Part shown: positions 57,171 through 64,000 of the stretch, piece after piece
Layout of the letters: every line of letters starts with the position of its first letter
How positions within the stretch are numbered: position 1 is the first letter of the stretch
Source of the DNA: Exiguobacterium sp.
GTDB lineage: Bacteria > Bacillota > Bacilli > Exiguobacteriales > Exiguobacteriaceae
Length of the DNA stretch: 64,000 bases
Assembly (NCBI RefSeq): GCF_020832205.1
Contig: NZ_JAFIFD010000033.1
Span: forward strand, 1 to 64,000
Direction of reading: 5' to 3'
Program-made: the position numbers and the translations under genes
Notes under the pieces: model-generated
The model's input: the letters and a program-made list of their open reading frames with translations, nothing else
Told to the model about the DNA's origin: nothing
Database searches by the model: none

Positions 57171-58442
57171 GTGATCGAAATCAAAGTACCGGAGTTAGCA
57201 GAGTCCATTACGGAAGGAACGGTCGCCTCGTGGCTCAAACAGCCAGGCGACCACGTTGAAAAAGGGGAAGCCATCGTCGAGCTCGAGACAGACAAAGTCA
57301 ATATCGAGGTACCGGCCGATGAGTCGGGCACGCTCGATGAACAGCTCGCGGCCGAAGGGGATACGGTCCAAGTCGGACAAGTCATCGCTCGCCTCAGTTC
57401 AGGTTCAGGCGGTGGCACGGCCGTCGCTACGAAGACGAAGACGGAAGCGCCTGCCGAGACGGCTCCGGCCCCGGCTGAGACGAAAGTCGAGGCGGTCGGA
57501 GAAGCGAAGAAAGTCGAGCGTCGGGAAGAACACGTCGCAAGCCCGGGCAAAGGTCCGATCGCGACACCGGCCGCCCGTAAACTCGCGCGTGAGAAAGGCA
57601 TCGACCTCTCGGCCGTTCAAACGAGCGATCCGATCGGCCGCATCAACGTCCACGACGTGACAAGCCACGACTCAAAACCGGCACCGAAGCAAGAAGCACC
57701 GAAAGCACCGGCGGCGGCACCGCAACCGGCAGCAAGTGGCAAAGAAGAAGAGCGCATCAAGATGACGCGTCGTCGCCAGACGATCGCGAACCGTCTCGTC
57801 GAAGTGCAACAGACGGCAGCGATGCTGACGACGTTCAACGAGATCGATATGTCGGCCGTCATGGCGCTCCGCAAACGCCGTCAAGAGAAGTTCGTCAAAG
57901 ACAACGACGTCAAACTCGGTTTCATGTCGTTCTTCACGAAAGCGGCCGTCGCGGCACTCAAGCGGATGCCGTACTTGAACGCTGAGATTCAAGGAAATGA
58001 GATCGTCTTGAAGAAATACTACGATATCGGCATCGCCGTATCGGCACCAGACGGTCTCGTCGTGCCTGTCGTCCGTGAAGCGGATCGCAAAAACTTCGGG
58101 GAAATCGAGAAGGATATCCTTCACCTCGCCGACAAGGCACGCAACAACAAGCTAGGGTTGAGCGACCTTACGGGCGGCACGTTTACGATCACGAACGGCG
58201 GCGTGTTCGGTTCACTCTTGTCGACACCGATTCTGAACGGGCCGCAAGTCGCCATTCTCGGCATGCACTCGATTCAACTTCGTCCGATTGCGATCGATGC
58301 TGAGACGATGGAGAACCGTCCGATGATGTACGTGGCGCTCTCATACGATCACCGCATCGTCGATGGTCGTGAGGCCGTGACGTTCCTCAAACACATTAAA
58401 GACATGATTGAAGACCCAGAACAGTTGTTGTTCGAAGCGTAA
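57171..58442 (+). CDS. odhB: 2-oxoglutarate dehydrogenase E2 component (dihydrolipoyl succinyltransferase)
   Basis: A 423-residue acyltransferase. An N-terminal lipoyl domain (lysine in ELETDKVNIEVP, about residue 42) is joined by an alanine/proline linker to an E3-binding domain (about 127-165, TPAARKLAREKGIDLSAV). A second linker leads to the catalytic domain with the active histidine in SYDHRIVDGREAV. It takes succinyl from OdhA to CoA. GTG start 6 bases after AAGGGGGAA, 18 bases downstream of odhA in the same operon. Confidence 0.96.
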   Translation: MIEIKVPELAESITEGTVASWLKQPGDHVEKGEAIVELETDKVNIEVPADESGTLDEQLAAEGDTVQVGQVIARLSSGSGGGTAVATKTKTEAPAETAPAPAETKVEAVGEAKKVERREEHVASPGKGPIATPAARKLAREKGIDLSAVQTSDPIGRINVHDVTSHDSKPAPKQEAPKAPAAAPQPAASGKEEERIKMTRRRQTIANRLVEVQQTAAMLTTFNEIDMSAVMALRKRRQEKFVKDNDVKLGFMSFFTKAAVAALKRMPYLNAEIQGNEIVLKKYYDIGIAVSAPDGLVVPVVREADRKNFGEIEKDILHLADKARNNKLGLSDLTGGTFTITNGGVFGSLLSTPILNGPQVAILGMHSIQLRPIAIDAETMENRPMMYVALSYDHRIVDGREAVTFLKHIKDMIEDPEQLLFEA

Positions 58443-58448
58443 GCAAGA

Positions 58449-58478
58449 AGGTCCATGCCAAGCGGCATGGACCTTTTC
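58449..58478. terminator. Terminator after odhB
   Basis: AAGGTCCATGCC with GGCATGGACCTT, AAGC loop, T tail; it lies at the end of the convergent cyclase gene and may serve both. Confidence 0.9.
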
Positions 58479-60074
58479 TTATGCGATGAGCGTCTCATCG
58501 AGCGTGATTTGGCTTTTACCGTTCGCTTTCGAGCGATAGAGCGCACGGTCGGCCCGTTCGATTGCCGCATGCGGTACCGTGTCCGAGCTCCAGAGTGAGG
58601 CCCCGATGCTCGCCCCGACACGTGTCTTCCCACCTTCAATCGGAATCGGCTTGGACAGGGCAGCGATGAGGTCGAATCCGATTCGCGCGATGGCATCGTC
58701 ATCATTTCCGTTTCGTTCGAACAAGAGGAAAAACTCGTCTCCGCTCAACCGGACCGGGTAGACCCCTTCGAGCGGGAGGCGCTTCAGCCGGTCGGCGATT
58801 GCGATCAACACGTCGTCGCCTGCGGCATGCCCGTACGTATCGTTGATCGCTTTGAATCCATCGAGGTCGATATAAAAACAGACGTAGTCATTCGTCGTCA
58901 ATTGCGCGTCATTCAAGTATTTGCGGAGCGCCGTCCGGTTGGCGAGACCGGTCAAGACGTCACGGTTGGCGAGCGTCTCGAAACGGACGCGTTCGGTCTC
59001 GGCCTCGGTCAATGACGTCACGAGCGATTCGAGGGCGAAGGCGAGCGATTCGATTTCGTGAATCCCGGATTGGTGCGGGAACGTCTTCGCTTTTCCTTGT
59101 TCCATTAAGGCGGCCGTCTCCGTTATTTTTTGGAGCGGACGTGTGATGAACGAGGCGAGGAGCCAACCGAGAATGGCGGTGACGAGCGCTGCCATCAGCC
59201 CGATCGACAAGATGTTCCGTTCGAGCGAAGTGACCGGAGCGAAGGCGACGTCGACCGGTTGCCGCACGACGACGCTCCAACCGAGCCCGGCGTAATCGTC
59301 ATAGCCTTCCCCTTTGGCGATGCCGGTCAAATAGTCTGTCCCGTCCGGCCACGTCACCACGTGCCATCCGTCTTCAAGTGTGAGGCCGAGCGGCTTACCG
59401 ACGAGTTCGTCCGGTCCAAGCAACACGAGATTGTCTCGCTCACTCATGACGAATAAGTCGGTATAGCCGGACTGATGATGGAGCGTCCGGTCAAAGTGAC
59501 GGAGCACTTCTTTGCCCCATTCCCAACTGAGGTGGGTCGCGAGCACACCTTGGAACGCACCGTCACGGAACAGCGGGACGCTAATATCGACGAATTGGAG
59601 CGGTTCTCCGCTCGGGTTCGGCAACAGCTCGGCGAGCAGCACGGCCTCGTGGACGTCGCCGATGAACGGTTCGGTCTGCGCTTCTAAAAAGACGGGACGT
59701 GCCCCGATGTTCGCGCCTTCTAATATGCCGTTCGTCGAAGCGACGACGTTTCCAGAAGCGTCGGTCACACCCATCCACGAGAAGGCGGGAATGTTGGATT
59801 GAACTTGGTCGAGCAGTTCACGGCTTGAAGCAGGGTTGTCCAATGCGTCGAGCCCTTGGAGCAGTTGCACGTCTTGATATCGCGACCACATATAGAAATC
59901 GAGCTTGTCGACGAGCTGGTGCGACGTCATCGACAACCGTTCCCCAATCTCTTCCTCGAGTGAAGCGCCAGAGCGCTGGCTGATCATATACGTCAACGTG
60001 ACAGTGAGTAAAAACACGAGCGTGGCGATGCTGAGCGCCAAGATGAGGCCGAGCCGCATCGTAACAAATTTCAT
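58479..60074 (-). CDS. Membrane sensor diguanylate cyclase (dCache, HAMP, GGDEF)
   Basis: A 531-residue protein. Membrane helices at about 7-29 and 285-307 enclose a large extracellular Cache sensor domain (SWMGVTDASGNVVASTNG). A HAMP segment (about 308-360) precedes the GGDEF domain (about 370-525), whose signature reads RLSGDEFFLLF, the SGDEF variant still found in active enzymes; the substrate-binding DGFKAINDTYGHAAGDD is intact. It would make cyclic di-GMP in response to an outside ligand. ATG at 60074 follows GGAGGA by 9 bases. Confidence 0.9.
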   Translation of the reverse strand: MKFVTMRLGLILALSIATLVFLLTVTLTYMISQRSGASLEEEIGERLSMTSHQLVDKLDFYMWSRYQDVQLLQGLDALDNPASSRELLDQVQSNIPAFSWMGVTDASGNVVASTNGILEGANIGARPVFLEAQTEPFIGDVHEAVLLAELLPNPSGEPLQFVDISVPLFRDGAFQGVLATHLSWEWGKEVLRHFDRTLHHQSGYTDLFVMSERDNLVLLGPDELVGKPLGLTLEDGWHVVTWPDGTDYLTGIAKGEGYDDYAGLGWSVVVRQPVDVAFAPVTSLERNILSIGLMAALVTAILGWLLASFITRPLQKITETAALMEQGKAKTFPHQSGIHEIESLAFALESLVTSLTEAETERVRFETLANRDVLTGLANRTALRKYLNDAQLTTNDYVCFYIDLDGFKAINDTYGHAAGDDVLIAIADRLKRLPLEGVYPVRLSGDEFFLLFERNGNDDDAIARIGFDLIAALSKPIPIEGGKTRVGASIGASLWSSDTVPHAAIERADRALYRSKANGKSQITLDETLIA

Positions 60075-60192
60075 ATCAATGATTCCTCCTACATGGACAC
60101 AGTCATTCATCTCATCGACCGCCGTGGCGTCGAGATGAAGTGAAGTTTTGAAAAAGATAAGTTGATTTCGTGGATTGCGGGAACGCTTTCGT

Positions 60193-60198
60193 TATAAT
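60193..60198 (+). promoter_or_regulatory. -10 element of the bdbD-bdbC-sco operon
   Basis: Perfect TATAAT 32 bases before bdbD. A matching -35 box is poor (TGGATT at 16 bases). Confidence 0.5.
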
Positions 60199-60230
60199 GG
60201 AGACGACACAAATACATAGAGGTGAAGACA

Positions 60231-60893
60231 GTGAAACAGAATAAATTGTTGGTCCTCCTGACGCTCGTCGCCGTCGTGCTCATCGTTGCGGTCGTCGTCA
60301 TGTTGAACCAGCCGAAAGACCAAGCCGAGACGGCGACAAAAGGTGAGCACGTCTCGACGGACGGGCAACCGACAATCGGAGACGCTGACGCTCCGGTATC
60401 GATCGTCGAGTTCGGGGATTACAAATGTCCGTCTTGTAAACAGTGGGGAGAGACAATCTACCCGCAACTGAAAGCAGACTATATCGACACGGGCAAAGCG
60501 AGCTTCAGCTACATCAACGTCTTGTTCCACGGACAAGAATCAATTTTGGCGGCACTCGCCTCGGAGTCGGTATACGTGCAAGACCCGGATTCGTTTTGGG
60601 ACTTCCACAAGGCGATCTATGACGCGCAACCGGCGAGCCAAAACCATGATGAGGCATGGGTGACGGTCGAGCGTCTGACTGAGATTGCCGCAGCGACGAC
60701 GTCGGTCGACGTCGCCCAGCTTGAGACGGACTTGAGTGAAAACTCGAGCGTGCTCGAACAAGTGAGTCACGATGACGGTCTCGTCAAAGAGAACGACGTA
60801 CGTCTCACGCCGACGATTATGATCAACGGGGTCGTCCTCGACAACCCGTTCGATTATGACATGATCAAGCGCTTGATTGAGAACGACTTATGA
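60231..60893 (+). CDS. bdbD: DsbA-like thiol oxidase BdbD
   Basis: A 220-residue exported oxidoreductase anchored by an N-terminal helix (about 6-27). The thioredoxin fold with helical insert has active site CPSC in GDYKCPSCKQWG, and the cis-proline loop is VRLTPTIMINGV. It introduces disulfides into secreted proteins. GTG at 60231, 7 bases after GAGGTG; the GTG at 60222 is part of the ribosome site. Overlaps bdbC by 4 bases. Confidence 0.92.
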   Translation: MKQNKLLVLLTLVAVVLIVAVVVMLNQPKDQAETATKGEHVSTDGQPTIGDADAPVSIVEFGDYKCPSCKQWGETIYPQLKADYIDTGKASFSYINVLFHGQESILAALASESVYVQDPDSFWDFHKAIYDAQPASQNHDEAWVTVERLTEIAAATTSVDVAQLETDLSENSSVLEQVSHDDGLVKENDVRLTPTIMINGVVLDNPFDYDMIKRLIENDL

Positions 60894-61306
60894 CAAAGTC
60901 GTTCTTCAATCGGTACGGTTTGTACGCCGCTTGGCTCGTGGCGCTGACGGCGACGCTTGGGAGCCTATATTTCAGTGAGATTCGGGGATTCGTCCCGTGC
61001 GAACTTTGCTGGGTGCAACGCATCTTTATGTATCCGCTCACGTTCTTGCTCGGCATCGCCGTGTTCACGGACGACCGCTCGGTCAAGAAATATGTATTGC
61101 CGCTGTCGATCGTCGGCGGTCTCATTTCACTTTACCATTATTTAGTGCAAAAAGTACCCGGTTTCGCCGATATCAAACCGTGCGCTCAAGGTGTGCCCTG
61201 CAACGTCCAATACATTAATTGGTTCGGGTTCGTGACGATTCCGTTTTTGGCGCTAACGGCGTTTACCCTTATCACACTATTCGTGCTTTCCGTGAAAAAA
61301 CGTTAA
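60890..61306 (+). CDS. bdbC: DsbB-like quinone reductase BdbC
   Basis: A 138-residue membrane protein with four helices. The two redox pairs of DsbB-type enzymes are present: CELC in FVPCELCWVQR and the second pair in KPCAQGVPCNVQY. It reoxidises BdbD and passes electrons to quinone. Coupled to bdbD by ATGA overlap. Confidence 0.94.
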   Translation: MTKSFFNRYGLYAAWLVALTATLGSLYFSEIRGFVPCELCWVQRIFMYPLTFLLGIAVFTDDRSVKKYVLPLSIVGGLISLYHYLVQKVPGFADIKPCAQGVPCNVQYINWFGFVTIPFLALTAFTLITLFVLSVKKR

Positions 61307-61319
61307 GGAGTTGGATGGA

Positions 61320-61898
61320 TTGAAAAAAGGTTTACTGATGGCGCTCATGAGCGCGTTCGTCGTGCTCGCCGCGTGCGGCAACGAGATCGAAGACCCGCTC
61401 AATTGGGAAATCGAGTCGTTCGACTATATGAACCAAGAGGAAGAGATGGTCAGTCTCGACGATTTGAAGGGAAAAGTGTGGATGGCCGACTTCGTGTTTA
61501 CGAACTGTGAAACGGTCTGTCCGCCGATGACGTTCAACATGTCCAAATTAAATGATGCGCTCGTCGAGGAAGGCGTCGAGGACGTCCAGTTCGTCTCGTT
61601 CAGCGTCGACCCGACCGTCGATACGCCAGACAAGATTAAAGATTTCATGGCGAACTATGACTTGGCGGAGGCCGACTGGCAGTTCCTGACGGGCTACTCA
61701 CAAGAAGAAATCGAGACGTTCGCGCAAGAGAACTTCAAGGCGCTCGTTCGGAAGCCGGACGAAGGGACGCAAGTCGACCATGCGACATGGTTCTATCTTG
61801 TCGACCAAGAGGGGAACATCATTAAAGCGTACCCGGGCTTCCAAGACGTGCCGTATGAAGACATCGTCAACGATATTAAAATTTTGCAGAAGTCTTAA
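61320..61898 (+). CDS. SCO1/SenC family lipoprotein (copper chaperone for cytochrome oxidase)
   Basis: A 192-residue lipoprotein: LLMALMSAFVVLAAC gives the lipid-modified cysteine C19. The Sco domain has the copper-binding pair CETVC in FVFTNCETVCPPMTF and the distal histidine in QVDHATWFYLVD. It delivers copper to, or keeps thiols reduced in, the CuA site of cytochrome c oxidase. TTG at 61320, 9 bases after AAGGAG; an earlier TTG at 61311 is too near. Third gene of the bdbDC operon, an all-thiol-redox unit. Confidence 0.92.
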   Translation: MKKGLLMALMSAFVVLAACGNEIEDPLNWEIESFDYMNQEEEMVSLDDLKGKVWMADFVFTNCETVCPPMTFNMSKLNDALVEEGVEDVQFVSFSVDPTVDTPDKIKDFMANYDLAEADWQFLTGYSQEEIETFAQENFKALVRKPDEGTQVDHATWFYLVDQEGNIIKAYPGFQDVPYEDIVNDIKILQKS

Positions 61899-61902
61899 CA
61901 AG

Positions 61903-61935
61903 TATCCCGATGCGAAAGCGTCGGGGTATTTTTTT
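61903..61935 (+). terminator. Terminator of the bdbD-bdbC-sco operon
   Basis: TATCCCGATGC with GCGTCGGGGTA (two G-T pairs), GAAA loop, seven T. Confidence 0.9.
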
Positions 61936-62040
61936 ATTGGAAGAATGATGATTTGAATTGTAAGTTTAAAACTATTATAGTAATAAAAGTAATGCAATAT
62001 ATTCTTGTTATTACCAATTGAAATTGAAAGGAGGATAATC

Positions 62041-62601
62041 ATGTATATCGCCATACCTGTGTTCACGTTGATCGGACTAGTAGGATGGTTAGTTTATCTC
62101 GCGTACGACATATACAAACATCGATTCACAAAACGATGGCGCCGCGCATTCATTCACAGTTCGATCGCCTATATGATTGTCGTCGTTCACCTCACCATCG
62201 GTTTTCTTCAATTTCCTGCACAAACGCTGATGATTGATCGCGTTCAACTTGTCCCGTTCCGATTTGTGTATGATTGGTACATGGCCAGTATGCACGGGTC
62301 GTGGTTCTTTTGGAACTCGGTCAAGTTGACTACGTATAACTTCCTGTTACTGATCCCGCTTGGCGTATATCTCACCTCACTCTATAAACTTCGACCTAGA
62401 CGGGGACTCGTGCTTGTCATTCTGACAACGGTCGTCATTGAACTGACTCAACTCGTCTTAACAGAGTTCGGTTTCCTATACCGAGGGTTCAATGTCGACG
62501 ATCTTTTGTTAAATTCCTTAGGTGGTTGGTTTGGACTATGGATCGGCTCTTTGATCTTAAACTGGAGACGAGCGAATCAATATAAACGAACGGCGGCATA
62601 A
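62041..62601 (+). CDS. VanZ family membrane protein
   Basis: A 186-residue protein with five membrane helices. The VanZ pattern is visible: NFLLLIPLGVYL, VVIELTQLVLTEFG and FNVDDLLLNSLGGWFGLWIG. VanZ itself gives low teicoplanin resistance by an unknown mechanism; many relatives have no known role. ATG at 62041 follows AAAGGAGG. The gene is more A+T-rich than its neighbours. Confidence 0.85.
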   Translation: MYIAIPVFTLIGLVGWLVYLAYDIYKHRFTKRWRRAFIHSSIAYMIVVVHLTIGFLQFPAQTLMIDRVQLVPFRFVYDWYMASMHGSWFFWNSVKLTTYNFLLLIPLGVYLTSLYKLRPRRGLVLVILTTVVIELTQLVLTEFGFLYRGFNVDDLLLNSLGGWFGLWIGSLILNWRRANQYKRTAA

Positions 62602-62699
62602 GCGAAGATTCGACACGTTTAGGAAATGAAGAATCATGCGAATTCCCTTTCTTCGTCGTATAATGAGACAAACGAATTCATATGGAGAAGAGGATCAGT

Positions 62700-63794
62700 G
62701 TGAAAAAGACGCTCTTATTTTCATTGATGGGCCTGGCTGCCGTAACAGGCACCGTGCTCACGCAGTACAAACCACTCGGACGAAAACCGAAGGCGCTCCA
62801 GTCGCCCCACCTCGTGAACGGTAAGTTCCGCAACTTGCTCGACACGCCGATGCATTTCTCATCGGACGATTTCATTTCGATGTCGAAAGACTATATGAAC
62901 GCGACCTCGCGGCGTAAGCCGAGCGAGCCGCTGCCGATAATCCCGATTGATTTTACCGAGAAGCTCGGTTCAAGTTTCACGCGCATTTACTGGCTCGGCC
63001 ATTCGGCGTTGCTCGTTCAAATGGACGGGAAGACGATGCTTGTCGACCCGATGTTCGGCCGCAGCCCGTCGCCGCTCCCGTTCGCGAAGAACGAACGGTT
63101 CAGTGAACAGTTACCGTTCGAGCTCGATGACTTGCCGGACATCGACGTCGTCTTGCTCACGCACGACCATTACGACCATTTAGACTATGCGACGATTCAA
63201 GCGATTGAGGAACGAGTCGCGACGTTCATCGTCCCGCTCGGTGTCGGCAGCCATTTGAAACGATGGGGCATTGGGGCAGAACGCATCGTCGAACGCGACT
63301 GGGGCGACACGTACACGTTCGGGTCATGGACGTTCGTTTGCGCACCGGCCCGTCATTTCTCAGGCCGTTCGCTCACTGACCGCAACGCGACACTATGGGC
63401 GTCTTGGATCGTCATCGGCGAGACGGACCGTCTGTTCTTCAGCGGAGACGGGGGCTATGGTCCGCACTTCAAAGAGATTGGTGACGCATACGGACCGTTC
63501 GACTTCGCCGCGCTCGAGTGCGGTCAATACGATGAGCGCTGGCCGGACGTGCACATGCAGCCGCATGAGACGGCGCAAGCGTTTCACGACGTGCGGGCCG
63601 ATAAAGTGCTCCCGATCCACTGGGGTGCGTTCACGCTCTCGTTCCATGACTGGTTCGACCCGGCCGAGCAGATGGTGTCGCTCTTACCGAAAGACGACGT
63701 CTTGACGCCGATGATCGGGGAGCGCGTCACGCTTGACGGACGCAATGACACACGTACGTGGTGGCGCGATCTTGAAGACATGAACAAGCGGTGA
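62700..63794 (+). CDS. Membrane-anchored metallo-beta-lactamase-fold hydrolase (NAPE-PLD-like)
   Basis: A 364-residue protein with an N-terminal anchor (about 2-22, KKTLLFSLMGLAAVTGTVL). The metallo-beta-lactamase fold carries LTHDHYDHLDY (HxHxDH), CAPARHFSGRS, FFSGDGGYGPHF and LPIHWGAF, the pattern of the NAPE-PLD/RomA group that cleaves phosphodiester lipids. Substrate unknown; a membrane-surface lipid is plausible. GTG at 62700 follows AGAGG; the ATG at 62682 lacks a ribosome site. A TATAAT at 62659-62664 is the likely -10 box. Confidence 0.85.
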   Translation: MKKTLLFSLMGLAAVTGTVLTQYKPLGRKPKALQSPHLVNGKFRNLLDTPMHFSSDDFISMSKDYMNATSRRKPSEPLPIIPIDFTEKLGSSFTRIYWLGHSALLVQMDGKTMLVDPMFGRSPSPLPFAKNERFSEQLPFELDDLPDIDVVLLTHDHYDHLDYATIQAIEERVATFIVPLGVGSHLKRWGIGAERIVERDWGDTYTFGSWTFVCAPARHFSGRSLTDRNATLWASWIVIGETDRLFFSGDGGYGPHFKEIGDAYGPFDFAALECGQYDERWPDVHMQPHETAQAFHDVRADKVLPIHWGAFTLSFHDWFDPAEQMVSLLPKDDVLTPMIGERVTLDGRNDTRTWWRDLEDMNKR

Positions 63795-63818
63795 CCGAAT
63801 CGGTCACCGCTTGTTTTT
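63783..63818 (+). terminator. Terminator at the end of the MBL hydrolase gene
   Basis: A 15-bp perfect stem (AACAAGCGGTGACCG and complement) that includes the stop codon, 3-base loop, TTTTT. It faces a convergent gene and may serve both. Confidence 0.88.
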
Positions 63819-64000
63819 AGGATGAGAGCCGTTCGGTCTTGTCCGTTTCGATATGAAGTTTGTGTTTTCGCGTATAGGCGAGGAACGTCGCCGTCATGAG
63901 GATGGAGCTGATCCCGAACAAGACGACCATGAGCTGAAGTCCGATCAAGTCGAGGAAGAAACCGGTGACGAGCAAGACGACTTGGAAGACGATACGATCG
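63817..64000 (-). CDS. C-terminal end of a membrane protein, probably an MFS transporter
   Basis: The minus strand is open from the right edge to TAA at 63817. The 61 residues contain two closely spaced membrane helices (VVLLVTGFFLDLIGLQLMVV and LFGISSILMTATFLAY) and a hydrophilic tail TRKHKLHIETDKTERLSS. This is how twelve-helix MFS transporters end. Too short to name a family with confidence. Confidence 0.55.
   Translation of the reverse strand, partial: DRIVFQVVLLVTGFFLDLIGLQLMVVLFGISSILMTATFLAYTRKHKLHIETDKTERLSS

Noticed and set aside
1-64000. CRISPR arrays, insertion sequences, prophage, tRNA or rRNA genes
   Set aside because: No regularly spaced repeats, transposase or integrase motifs, or RNA gene signatures were seen on either strand.

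Overview
The window reads as chromosome of a low-to-mid G+C Firmicute of the order Bacillales. The best guess is Exiguobacterium: clusters are Bacillus-like (addA, yqeG-yqeH-aroE-yhbY-nadD-yqeK-rsfS-yqeM, odhAB, bdbDC, yisL, ypjD-type small membrane genes), base composition is near 50% G+C, there is a C30 carotenoid locus of the kind that colours these bacteria, and a clade-1 type catalase. The genus is an inference; no rRNA or tRNA gene was seen.

Layout. 0-5 kb: 3' end of addA, a receiver-only response regulator overlapping a large sensor kinase, and a YisL-type membrane gene. 5-14.3 kb: a methyltransferase, then two convergent carotenoid operons: three desaturase/oxygenase paralogs, crtM, a CrtQ-like glucosyltransferase, an acyltransferase and a CruF-type hydratase. 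Together these could build an acylated glucosyl C30 carotenoid. 14.4-18 kb: ybaK-pssA, a crotonase and a MATE efflux gene with a possible leader peptide. 18-31.4 kb: a maltodextrin regulon made of an intracellular GH13 enzyme, ABC transporter (binding protein and two permeases, no ATPase), a membrane-anchored alpha-amylase, a LacI-type regulator and maltose phosphorylase. LacI-type operators mark most of its promoters. Three tandem stress-protein paralogs with a candidate SigB promoter are embedded in it.

31.4-43 kb: YitT protein, HAD phosphatase, thioredoxin-psd pair, the conserved yqeG-to-yqeM housekeeping operon, a membrane protein, and catalase under two PerR-like boxes. 43-48.3 kb: nitroreductase, a TlpA-like fusion protein and a reactive-sulfur locus (CstB-like persulfide dioxygenase/rhodanese, two single rhodaneses, TauE exporter) with divergent promoters sharing one CsoR/CstR-like palindrome. 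48.4-54 kb: lipoteichoic acid synthase, a methyltransferase, an MFS gene destroyed by an internal deletion, an isochorismatase-like hydrolase and an ABC exporter. 54-64 kb: odhAB behind a perfect cre, a membrane diguanylate cyclase, bdbD-bdbC-sco, a VanZ-like protein, a lipase-like MBL hydrolase and the end of a membrane protein on the minus strand.

No CRISPR array, insertion sequence, prophage or plasmid gene was seen. The region is mostly core metabolism; the less ordinary parts are the carotenoid locus, the operator architecture of the maltose and sulfur regulons, the tandem stress proteins and several small ORFs in gaps.
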